Shown here piece by piece: positions 21,475-30,124 of a stretch of DNA of 64,000 nt. The notes under the pieces were generated by a model that had not been told where the DNA came from, ran no database searches, and was given only the letters and a program-made list of their open reading frames with translations. The translations under genes and the position numbers were made by a program. The stretch comes from Ovis canadensis. Taxonomy: Eukaryota; Chordata; Mammalia; Artiodactyla; Bovidae. Position 1 is the stretch's first letter; each line of letters starts with the position of its first letter. The DNA is taken from positions 16,427,001 to 16,491,000 of the forward strand of contig NC_091246.1 in assembly GCF_042477335.2 (NCBI RefSeq), in the 5' to 3' direction.

Positions 21475-22345
21475 CATTCAACAAACATTCATTTAACACC
21501 TACTTCTGGGCAAGTTGCTGGGAATATACAACTGACCAACATATAGAACTAGTTGTCAATATACTTACAGTTTATGGGTCTCTGTACTTTTTTTCCAGTT
21601 CCAATCATCTTTTCTCATTCATGGACAGAAAATACCTTGTATGTCTACTATAGACCAGATGCAGAGCTAAGCACAAAGTTAGGTGCTAATAGTCAGTGGT
21701 GATCTCCTCCTCCTTCCCCAACACACACACATAAAACAGAGGAGGTCTTTTGTCTTCACAAGCTTTCAAACTTGTGGGGGAAGATAGAGAATAAATAAAA
21801 AAGGAAATATATAATTTTTAATTGTGCCTGGTAAGAGCTATGGAAGTAATAGAATTCTATGAGAGAGAGTGAGCAAAGGAAAATGGAGAAGTTGATGGAA
21901 AGATCAGAGGAAAAAACCTTGGTCAGGAGGTTGAAGCCAGAAAAAGGAAAATGGAACCAGGAATGAGGGGAGCTGAGGGAGGAGAACCCAGCCAGGGAGA
22001 ATTGTAGGTACAAGGTCCTAGGCAGGGGAGGACATAGCTTGTTAGATGCTAAGAAGTGGGGAAGTGGTTAAAAATGGTGGTAGTGGAAAGAAGAGGCCAA
22101 AGTGAGAAGTTTGTATTTCACTCAAATTTCAGTGAGGATCCAGGGAAGTTTTTCCAGTAGGGCATATGGCATGATCTGATTTCTAGTTCAGGAGGCATGA
22201 AGGATGAAGGATGTGTTATAGAAGCCAAAATCAGAAGCAAGGAGTTAAGATGGGAAGAACTAGTATTGTTTCAGTGGAGAGATGATGGTAGCTTGGTTAA
22301 GGTGTGGGAATAGGGTTTCAGGTTTTGGTTTGAGCAACTGGAAAG
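21475..22345 (+). repeat. Ancient interspersed repeat, family not resolved
   Basis: Starts with CATTCAACAAACATTCATTT and AACACCTACTTCTGGGC, a widespread mammalian repeat opening, and later has GGCATGATCTGATTTCTAG and TTTGAGCAACTGGAAAGATGG in the order known for that family. Related openings occur at 22558 and 56490. I cannot name the family by eye. It contains no convincing protein frame. Confidence 0.45.
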
Positions 22346-22557
22346 ATGGTAGCCCCTTGAGCTCTGTTCTTGAAAATAAACATTTAGGTCAGATGGACAT
22401 GTCTGTGGTACTTATGATTGGAAAAGCTACTTCTTATTACTTTGGATCAGTTGTTGCCCGCTATAGGATTTGTTCTTAGAAGTGTCATAAATCTCTCCTC
22501 CTGCAAACTACTGAAGCTTCCTAACGTGTGTTTCATTCACAACCTAAAGTAAATTCA

Positions 22558-22685
22558 GCTGTTCATTCATTCAGCAAGTATCTACCAAGATTGTTCTAGC
22601 TGCTGGGAATACAGGAGAGGATGAAAAAGCCAAAAATCCCTGTTCACATGGACTTGATGTTCTACAGATGTGTGGCAAAGACGTT
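22558..22685 (+). repeat. Second copy of the unresolved ancient repeat (5' part)
   Basis: GTTCATTCATTCAGCAAGTA, then GCTGCTGGGAATACAGGAGA and ATCCCTGTTCACATGGAC, parallels the opening of the repeat at 21475. Only the first part is present. Confidence 0.45.
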
Positions 22686-22734
22686 GCATGTGACTTTCTC
22701 TAGGGCACTGAAAAGATTTCAGATATTAACATAT

Positions 22735-22797
22735 CACTTTCTTTGCTTTTCCTTTCTTTTTCCTCTTTTTCCTTTTCTTCTTCTTTTGCTTTAAGAG
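22735..22797. repeat. Pyrimidine-rich low-complexity tract
   Basis: About 60 bases of almost pure C and T on the plus strand (CTTTCTTTGCTTTTCCTTTC and so on). No coding content. Confidence 0.85.
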
Positions 22798-22834
22798 AAA
22801 AGGACAATCAATAAACACTTGTCCTTAGGAACCA

Positions 22835-23335
22835 GAACTTCGGCTTACACTTAAGTGCCGTTGACCTTGGTCAAGTCACTTCACTTCTCTGAGCCTCAGT
22901 TTTCCTTTCTGATTCATAGGGAAAATGAAGAAAAACCTGAGTTACAGGGGTTTGTGAGGATTAAACTTATGTCTCGGAGAAGGCAATGGCACCCCACTCC
23001 AGTACTCTTGCCTGGAAAATCCCATGGACGGAGGAGCCTGGTGAGCTGCAGTCCATGGGGTCGCTAAGGGTCAGACACGACTGAGCGACTTCACTTTCAC
23101 TTTTCACTTTCATACGTTGGAGAAGGAAATGGCGACCCACTCCAGTGTTTTTGCCTGGAGAATCCCAGGGACGAGGGAGCCTGGTGGGCTGCTGTCTATG
23201 GGGTCACATAGAGTTGGACACGACTGAAGTGACTTAGCAGTAGCAGCAGCAGCAGCAGCAGCAGCAAACTTATGTCTAAGGGAGGGGTTCTCAAAATGCA
23301 AGTGCTCAGTAAATGGTAACTGTTAATAATAATCT
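22835..23335 (+). repeat. MIR SINE split by a BOV-A2
   Basis: The 5' and core part is at 22835-22974 (GTCAAGTCACTTCACTTCTC, TGAGCCTCAGTTTTCCTTTC, TTTGTGAGGATTAAACTTAT) and the 3' part at 23278-23335 (AAGTGCTCAGTAAATGGTAA). Removing the BOV-A2 restores a contiguous MIR. Confidence 0.8.
22975..23265 (+). mobile_element. BOV-A2 SINE nested in MIR, exact target-site duplication
   Basis: Complete two-unit BOV-A2: CGGAGAAGGCAATGGCACCC, a TTCACTTTTCACTTTC linker, a second unit, and a tail with about eight AGC units to 23265. An exact 12-bp duplication AAACTTATGTCT flanks it at 22963-22974 and 23266-23277. It has few differences from typical BOV-A2, so it is probably one of the younger insertions here. 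Confidence 0.97.
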
Positions 23336-23439
23336 TATTGTTATGACTGATTTGTTATTGGCACTCTGAGCTAGAGCCCATGGAGAAAGCATAGCCCAGA
23401 TCACAATGAAGGATCAGGCTGCGGTAAAAAGTGGGTTAA

Positions 23440-23622
23440 TCCATTCACATTTCTTATCCTCATGACCTTGAACATATTACTTCATACCTCTCAGCTACAG
23501 CTGGCCCATTTGAAAATTGGGGACAATAATGTCCAATTCATAGCATTTCCATATGGATCAGAATAAAAGTGTGTTGTGACCAAATCCAGCACAGTGAGGC
23601 AATTATTACCATAGGTTGTGAT
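23440..23622 (+). repeat. MIR SINE
   Basis: ATGACCTTGAACATATTACT, then CCATTTGAAAATTGGGGAC and AATAATGTCCAATTCATAGC, follows the MIR core. Second of three plus-oriented MIRs within about 1 kb. Confidence 0.65.
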
Positions 23623-23624
23623 GA

Positions 23625-23862
23625 AGGTCAGGTACCTGCAGCTAGACTTGCCAGGCTTAAAGCTTGACCCCTGCACTTACCCACTGGTGAATTCGGGAAG
23701 GTTACTTATCTCCCATGTACTTCAATTTCCCCATCTGTATAGAGGAGATTATGGTAGTGTCTACCTTGCAGTGTTGTTTGAGAACTAAATGATATAAGGG
23801 CTCAGGGCTGGCATATAGAAGTATTACCCAATGGCCATTGTTATGATCATTATAACGACCAT
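23625..23862 (+). repeat. MIR SINE
   Basis: GGAAGGTTACTTATCTCCCA, CTTCAATTTCCCCATCTGTA and ATAAGGGCTCAGGGCTGGCA match MIR from core to 3' end. Third of the plus-oriented MIR group. Confidence 0.75.
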
Positions 23863-24714
23863 AATCATCTTGGCTGCCCTCTTTCAGAGTCTGTAGAATG
23901 CCTTATAAAACGTTTATAATCTCTCTCCCCATCCTGTCCTCACATTAAGTGAATGAGGTCTTAAAGAAAAAAACAGCCTCCACCCACAAACTGAAATTCC
24001 TCTGTTGGGAGGGCGTCCCCGTCTCCTGCTTGCCGCAACGCCACCTGGAGGGGACCCCTTCCCACCCCTGTGGATTCAGCAGTAGGCCTGCCGGAGATCT
24101 GAGCAGATGTTTCTGCTTTCCAGACCCAGGCATTTCCTCTCTTTTAGGAGCACATGCCAGCACAGTCAATATCTGGAAACCCGCTGCTTCACAGTAGGGC
24201 TGAGAACTAAACTGGTACTTTACTAGAAAATGGTAATAAAGCAATTTAAATTGCTTTTCATCCTCCTTGCTCTTAACGGCTTTTAGGTTCATACGAGACC
24301 AATCAATTAATCCTGCTTCAGAGCTGCAGGAATGGGGTGTTTTCCAGCCCCTGAATAAAAGATGGGCCCATAACAGAGATTTTCCAGAGCTGTCCCCTGG
24401 ATCCTGAGTCTGGTGTCCAGAGCAGTGGGCGGGTGGAGGTGCCCAACTGGGTGATGCCATCTTCCTACAACCTGGCCAGCTCTCCAGGTCCTCACGAATC
24501 ACCTCTGTCCCAAGGGCAAACCATGACTGTGATTCTGCTTTGCACACTCTGCTCCTCACCCCGCTCACCTCCTTCAATCCCCAGTTTCTGTCTGGGAGGA
24601 TGAAGATAAGATGATTTACCTGGATGGAAAGAGATGCACAAATATAAAAAGGAGTTGCCTTTTCTTTCCTGACCAAGTACAAGATAGTTTGTTTGAAAGC
24701 TTCTTCCCTTCCCT
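23863..24714. other. Single-copy-looking stretch with a 245-codon open frame
   Basis: Higher GC than its surroundings and with no recognised repeat. The minus strand is open from 24682 to 23945 for 245 codons. The predicted product has no recognisable domain, signal peptide or membrane helix; it is rich in Ser, Pro, Gly and Trp, as chance frames in GC-rich DNA often are. No upstream promoter, Kozak-quality start or polyadenylation signal was tied to it. It is the longest open frame outside the recognised transposon coding regions, but I rate a real gene as unlikely. Confidence 0.15.
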
Positions 24715-24805
24715 TGAGGAAATTCTCATGATTCCCAGCATCCCCAGGGCTGTGCCTGGCATACAGTAATTCTCAGAGAATAATGGATGACATGAATTAA
24801 AACAG
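24715..24805 (+). repeat. L2 LINE 3' end
   Basis: CCAGGGCTGTGCCTGGCATA followed by CAGTAATTCTCAGAGAATAA is the usual tail of L2, ending in ATGACATGAATT. Confidence 0.5.
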
Positions 24806-26389
24806 AAACGAAGTGAAAATTTTGAAAGAAGGGAGGTTAGGGCAGGAATTTTTCCCTTCTCTTCATGACCAAGTATTGAATAGTCTACTTTTAGAAATGT
24901 AATTTCCTTAAAAAATTCTTAGTACCAAAAGATAAATGATTAATCTGCAAGTGGAAGGTAACAGATTGAAAGTGATCAATGCAAGGAGACCGTCTCATTG
25001 GTTCTCCTGCAGACAAATTGGTGATGGGATGAAGTGATGCTTTTCCCTTGATGAGGAATCAGTGTGGGGTATTGCTCCACCGCAGCACAGGTTTTACCAG
25101 AAGTTATCTTGAGACCTCAAGCACAACTTGTTTAGACACTTTCCAGTTGTATTTTTTTTCTAGGCTGTTAAAAATATTGACTTTGACAGCTTTAAAATGA
25201 TGGCCTCAAAATTGGAATAATTTACATTCTGGAATTAAGATAATTCAGGCATTTCTGCTGGCAATGACAGAGGGTAGGTAGGAGCCAGTTATATAAATCC
25301 CAGATTGGAAGGAGACTGAGCATAGATTAGCATAGATTGGTCTGCCTTGGGTATTCGGAGCAGTCACCTTCCCATGTAAATGGATCTTTCTGTCTCTCCC
25401 AGGCAGGGCCAGATTCTGAGCTATTTTTGGAACTCCTTTTGGATCAGGTGATGTAGAACAGGGTGGGAGAAGGCCGCCAACTCAGGCCACATGCCTGTTG
25501 CTAGCCTCTTGGTGTTCTGCAAGAGACTCGGAAAGCCTGAGGAAAAATTCTAGCCACTGTCTGGCTGTTGTGTGTTTACCCTAGACGTTCTCCCCTTTAA
25601 ATCCTGGGTCTCAGTCCCAGGGAGTCAACATAGAAAGCATTCAGAGCAGCTCAGTGGTCCTGGCCCAGGCCCAGAGCTCTCTGCCAGATTCCAAACACAC
25701 CTGCTAAACAGATTCCTCTCTCCCAGCACTCTGCTGACATTTTCAGCAGGAACCCAAGTCTCTCTCCTGGTCCATAGCCTTCTTCTGAATGCTGACTGGA
25801 TCATCTGCCTGCTCCTTTCTCCAGAAGCTGCTCCTCCATTCTGGCTGAAAACACCTGCATCAAAAGTAAACCTGGTTCCAAACCCAAGGCTATGGCTGGG
25901 AAATGGTCTAGTGGTGATTAGTTTCTGTGGGAAAAAATGAAAGCAAAATCTTCCCATTTGGAGTTTTTCCTTCTTCTCTTTGGTACCAGATACATCTGCT
26001 CCAAACTGCTCTGAGATGTCATCCACATTTGACATATGAAAAAAACAAAAGCAAAACAAAACAAAACAAAAAAACAGAAAAGCTATAAGAATTGGACCAA
26101 GGACACTTAACTAGTGACTGGGTCAGATGGACCCCAAGCCTGTGGTTGGGATATTTTAGCTGTCGTCTCTAGCAAAGATGCTGTGAACTGAATCAGTCTT
26201 CTTTGTGGCATTCACGTGGTAAAAGAGACACTAGAAATGACAAGGACGTCTTTCAAATATGTGGCTTGTAGGAGGGTTCAAGTTCAAACCAGCCACAGCC
26301 TCATTGGCCTGTGGAGTTTTATGACTGGAAGGGATATTCACTGAGTCGAGCTCTTTAACATTCGATGCCTGAAACCCCTAAGTATACTG
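24806..26389. other. About 1.6 kb without a recognised repeat or gene
   Basis: Average to GC-rich composition. Opposing open frames overlap at 25572-25940 (plus, 122 codons) and 26059-25625 (minus, 144 codons); when both strands are open over the same bases, low stop density from GC content is the likeliest cause. An A-rich run with repeated AAAAC units lies at 26040-26075. Nothing here could be assigned a function. Confidence 0.4.
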
Positions 26390-26394
26390 TAAGG

Positions 26395-26612
26395 AGTTCT
26401 CGATCAGACAGGATGATTTTGACCCTCAGGGGGTGTTTGGCAACGTCTAGAGATATGTGTAGCTCTTTCAAATTGGGTGGGGGTGCCCCCTGGTAGTAGA
26501 GACCAAGGGAACCTCTAAACCTCCTCCAATGCTCAGGCCAGTCACCCCTCCTCAGCAAAACAAAACATTACCTGGCTCAAAGTATCAGTAGTGCCATGGT
26601 TGACAGATCCTG
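26395..26612 (+). repeat. hAT-like non-autonomous DNA transposon relic
   Basis: GGGGGTGTTTGGCAACGTCT, AGAGATATGTGTAGCTCTTT, CCCCCTGGTAGTAGAGACCA and GTATCAGTAGTGCCATGGTT follow, with heavy change, a mammal-wide non-autonomous family. The same family is seen at 58056-58180 and 59733-59812. The exact family name was not resolved. Confidence 0.55.
26483..26496 (-). promoter_or_regulatory. CTCF-like motif inside the hAT relic
   Basis: The minus strand reads CTACCAGGGGGCAC, matching the CTCF core at all but one informative position (T for the second C). CTCF is the architectural zinc-finger protein that sets loop boundaries and insulators. The match is by eye and binding is unproven. Confidence 0.3.
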
Positions 26613-26726
26613 ATGTATGAGAAGACAAGATGATAGAATCATAGCTATTGGAGGTAATCTGGGCTAAGATCCTCATTGTCACAAATAGGAAAAAAAGACC
26701 CAGAATGGTGAAGTCACTTACCCTAG

Positions 26727-27139
26727 TTGTTATTTTTCAGGCACTCAGGCATATCTGACTCTGTGACCCATGGACTGCAGCATGCCAGGCTTCCCTGTCC
26801 ATCTCCTGGAGCTTGCTCAAACTCATGTCCATTGAGTTGGTGATGCCATCCAACCATCTTGTCCCCTTCTCCTCCTGCCTTCAATCTTTCCCAGCATCAG
26901 GGTCTTTTCTAATGAGTCAGCTCTTTGCATCAGGTGGCCAAAGTATTGGAGCTTCAGCTTCAGCGTCAGTCCTTCCAATGAATATTCAGGGTTGATTTCC
27001 TTTAGGTTTGACTGGTTTGATCTCCTTTCAGCCCAAGGAACTCTCAAGAGTCTTCACCAACACCACAGCTCAAAAGCACCAATTCTTCAGCACTCAGCTT
27101 TCTTTATGGTCCAATTCTCACATCCATACATGACTACTG
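26727..27139 (-). mobile_element. BovB (RTE) LINE 3' fragment
   Basis: On the plus strand it runs from GCACTCAGGCATATCTGACT through CTCATGTCCATTGAGTTGG and TGGCCAAAGTATTGGAGCTT to CATCCATACATGACTACTG. Only the 3' coding end and 3' UTR remain, with one short frame at 27047-26823. Confidence 0.93.
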
Positions 27140-27187
27140 ATTTCATAGCAAATTTGGTAAAGCTGGGTCTACACTCCATTTGATACT

Positions 27188-27268
27188 GGCACACACAATA
27201 TCTTAAAAAAAGTGAAAAAATTTGGCACACACAATATCTATATAATATTAAAGTGAAAAATTATTTGT
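27188..27268. repeat. Imperfect local tandem duplication, period 36 bp
   Basis: GGCACACACAATATCT occurs exactly at 27188-27203 and again at 27224-27239; each copy is followed by an A/T run and AAGTGAAAAA. This is a small local duplication rather than a dispersed repeat. Confidence 0.8.
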
Positions 27269-27404
27269 AAATATGAGTCACTTATAGAAAAAAGTACAAA
27301 AAATTATTGCTATTATCACCAGGCATATTACTCTGCATATGAAATTACAACAAATATGAGTGAAATATACTGCTTGGGTATAATTTCTATTTAAAAAAAA
27401 ACTG

Positions 27405-27522
27405 TTGAAAAGCTAAGGCACCGAGAAGGAAATAAACTAGCTTAAAATCTTGCAGCCAGTCAGTGGCAGAGCTTGGAATTAAGCCTGTCTTCTCTAACTC
27501 TTAAATCAAAGGCCTTTGGGAT
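27405..27522 (-). repeat. MIR SINE fragment
   Basis: AAAATCTTGCAGCCAGTCAG followed by TGGCAGAGCTTGGAATTAAG is the reversed MIR core and head. Confidence 0.65.
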
Positions 27523-27854
27523 GATCAGTCTGGGCCTTGGTTATTCCCATGGCTGTAGAGGATTGAAAAAAAAAAAAGAAAGTTTATGTCCTTATATGTG
27601 AGAACTGAAGGATGTTCAGACATCTTTTATTGTATCATAGTCATCTGCATTTGATATATCTTTTGAGTCCACTGCTCTGAAGGATGCTGCATTTACTTCT
27701 GTTGGGTGTATAAATTACTCTGAAACTTCTGGAAGATAATTAAGCACTACGTATGAAGAGCCACCCTTTGATACAGTGATTTTACTCATTGGAACCAGTC
27801 CTAAGAAAACAATCAGAGTGCAGATAGATTTATGCACCAAGATATTATGATAAT
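27523..27854. other. No gene seen
   Basis: Unassigned sequence with an A12 run at 27566-27577. The stretch at 27700-27850 resembles the reverse of an L1-like or other old repeat only loosely. Confidence 0.4.
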
Positions 27855-28085
27855 AATAATGGCTGGGATTTATCCAGCTCACGCCATATGCCAGACTCTG
27901 TGTTAAGTGCTTTACATGCTTCATCTTATTTACTCCATATAACAACGTAGTGAGGTGTGCATTATTCTCATCCCCATTTAAACACGGGAAGCTGAGGCTT
28001 AGAGGCCTTCAGTCATTTGACCAAAGTTCCTTGGCTATGACTTGATAAAAGGGATTCAAAGCCAGGCAGCCTGATAACACAGGTT
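27855..28085 (-). repeat. MIR SINE, nearly complete
   Basis: TGTTAAGTGCTTTACATGCT, ATTATTCTCATCCCCATTTA, GAAGCTGAGGCTTAGAGGCC and GATTCAAAGCCAGGCAGCCT run through most of MIR in reverse order. Confidence 0.85.
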
Positions 28086-28324
28086 TCTTTATTTTCATGA
28101 CACTGTGGTACTGACTGATAGCAGTAAATCACAACTTTATTGGGAAAGATTGGAAAGAACCTGAACGTCTAACATTGGAGCTCTTGGTTAGGTGAATTAT
28201 GATCTGTTTACCTCTTTTTGTACCTTGGCCTGAAGTAACCTTTGCTGTGCCTTCCTTGGTAACAAAGACACCAGGTGTAGACACCCATTACACTTGAGTG
28301 TAATGTTATTTAGAGCTGAACTCT

Positions 28325-28530
28325 GGCCACAGGAAGGAGAACACAGTTGACTGGAAATCAGACCAACGTCAGGTTGAATCCCAGTTTGGCACCTCCTAGA
28401 AATTCAGTCTGTGATGAGTCACCTTTCCTTTACCAAATCTCACATGAAAATAGTGTTGTTGGGTCCACCTTGTGGGGTTGCTGTGTGGAGTCCTTGACTT
28501 GGGGAAGTGCATGGTGAGGATATAAAGGGC
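28325..28530 (+). repeat. MIR SINE, diverged
   Basis: CTGGAAATCAGACCAACGTC, GGTTGAATCCCAGTTTGGCA and GGGGTTGCTGTGTGGAGTCC fit the MIR order with many changes. Confidence 0.5.
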
Positions 28531-29109
28531 ACTTATTGAGACGCAGGCATCTGGCAACAGACAGAGGTGGTGCCCTCTACTGGTTTGGTCACTGAGGAGC
28601 CGGGTTTGCTCTTGTCCAGAGAAGTGGATTTCTGACTGCGCTGTGGGAAGAGGAAGTGAGGAAGGCCACCTGAGAACCCTGCATTCTTGTGGTAAAGTGC
28701 TGGGAGCAGCTTTAGAACAATGGAAACAGGATAATTGGCTGTGGGAGTTGACACAAGCAGGAAAAACCGATTAGGAGTAATCCAGACACCTGAAACAGAG
28801 GGCTCTTTCTTCTGTGGAAGCCTTAGCAGATCTCTTGGATCATTGGAAGGGGAGAAGCTGGGAGAGGCTTGGATGATTAGGGAGTTGCCTCTGACATCTG
28901 CCTTGGACCTGACCTGCTGGGCCTCGACTCCAAGAACTGACCTTGAGGAGTTACTGCAGTGATTGAACTCACATTTCCTGGTTAAGCCCAGAACAGTCTT
29001 TGTTTTAGAGATGACTCAGCTTGGAAAGGCCAGGACTGGGGTGGCCCTTATCACAAGGGTTTGACTCACAGAGTGTGACACCAAGAGAAGGACTGGGAGA
29101 GAAATCATC
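28531..29109. other. Single-copy-looking stretch with a CTCF-like motif
   Basis: GC-average sequence with no recognised repeat. Short frames on both strands (28533-28754 minus, 28735-28962 plus) show no motif. It contains the CTCF-like site described separately. Confidence 0.45.
28570..28583 (-). promoter_or_regulatory. CTCF-like motif, full core match
   Basis: The minus strand reads CCAGTAGAGGGCAC, which fits every position of the degenerate CTCF core CCASYAGRKGGCRS. It lies in DNA with no recognised repeat and has the same orientation as the weaker site at 26483-26496. CTCF binding would be expected to influence loop formation in a direction-dependent way; occupancy is not shown by sequence alone. 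Confidence 0.45.
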
Positions 29110-29222
29110 GCATAACCTCCTCCATTTGGGACACAAGAGTGGCTCAGAGAGACAAAGGGACTTGTCTACCATCTAGCCAGTGACAGGGCCAGAATGCCAT
29201 CCCAAGCACTACCAACTCAGAC
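29110..29222 (-). repeat. MIR SINE fragment
   Basis: AGTGGCTCAGAGAGACAAAG, GGACTTGTCTACCATCTAGC and AGTGACAGGGCCAGAATGCC follow the reversed MIR core. Confidence 0.65.
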
Positions 29223-29252
29223 CTCAGATAAGCTGCTTTCCTCTAGTACCTT

Positions 29253-29625
29253 TTTCTTTTCTTTTTTTTTAAAGGAGACGTTGTTTTTGTAATTTTTATT
29301 TATTTATTTTTGGCTGTGCTGGGTCTTCATTGCTGTGCAGGCTTTTCTCTAGTTGTGGCGAGTGGGGGCTACCCTCTTGTTGTGGCGCATGGGCTTCTGG
29401 TGGCTTCTCTTGTTCTGGAGCATGAGCCCTAGGGCATACAGCCTTCCGTAGTTGCAGCACGTGAGCTCACTAGTTGCAGTTCCCAGACTAGAGCCCAGGC
29501 TCAATAGCTGTGGAGCACAGGCTTAGTTACTCCACGGCGTGTGGAAACTTCCAGGACTGGTATCAGACCTGTATCTCCTGCATTGGCAGGCAGATCCTTT
29601 ACCACTGAGCCACCAGGGAAGCCCT
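29253..29625 (-). mobile_element. CHR-1-type SINE
   Basis: The reversed tail is at the left (T-rich, then TTTGGCTGTGCTGGGTCTTC), then a body with CTAGTTGCAGTTCCCAGACT, and the tRNA-like head at the right (CAGATCCTTTACCACTGAGC, ACCAGGGAAGCCC). The flanks CCTCTAGTACCTT (29240-29252) and CCCCTAGCACCTT (29626-29638) form an aged 13-bp target-site duplication with two mismatches. Confidence 0.92.
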
Positions 29626-29638
29626 CCCCTAGCACCTT

Positions 29639-29871
29639 AACTTTGTTTTTGTGTCATCTTTGTGGGTCTATTTATTGGATTATGGATCTTCCCTCAAGCA
29701 TTTAAGGAACTCACAGACTTTTATAAACTCAAAATGTATATGGTGAACACAAAGAAGTATATATCTCTCCTGTCCACAAGTGCTTGCAATTTTAATCCAA
29801 AAATCTCTCTTGACTCTGTTTCCATCTCTCTAGTACAGACCTCTTTTCTGGATCTTTGTAAGCATCTAACT
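29639..29871. other. No gene seen
   Basis: Sequence between a CHR-1 SINE and the left target-site duplication of the second L1. It resembles the upstream part of the L2 that resumes beyond that L1 at about 32867, but only weakly. Confidence 0.35.
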
Positions 29872-30124
29872 TGTCCTATTTTATTTTATTTTTAATATAA
29901 ATTTATTTAATTGGAGGCTAATTACTTTAAATATTGTATTGGTTTTGCCATACATCAACATGAATCTGCCACAGGTGTACATGTGTTCCCCATCCTGTAC
30001 CCTCCTCCCACCTCCCTCCCCATACCATCCCTCTGGGTCATCCCAGTGCACCAGCCCCAAGCATCCTGTATCCTGCATCGAACCTGGACTGGCGATTCGT
30101 TTCATATATGATATTATACATGTT

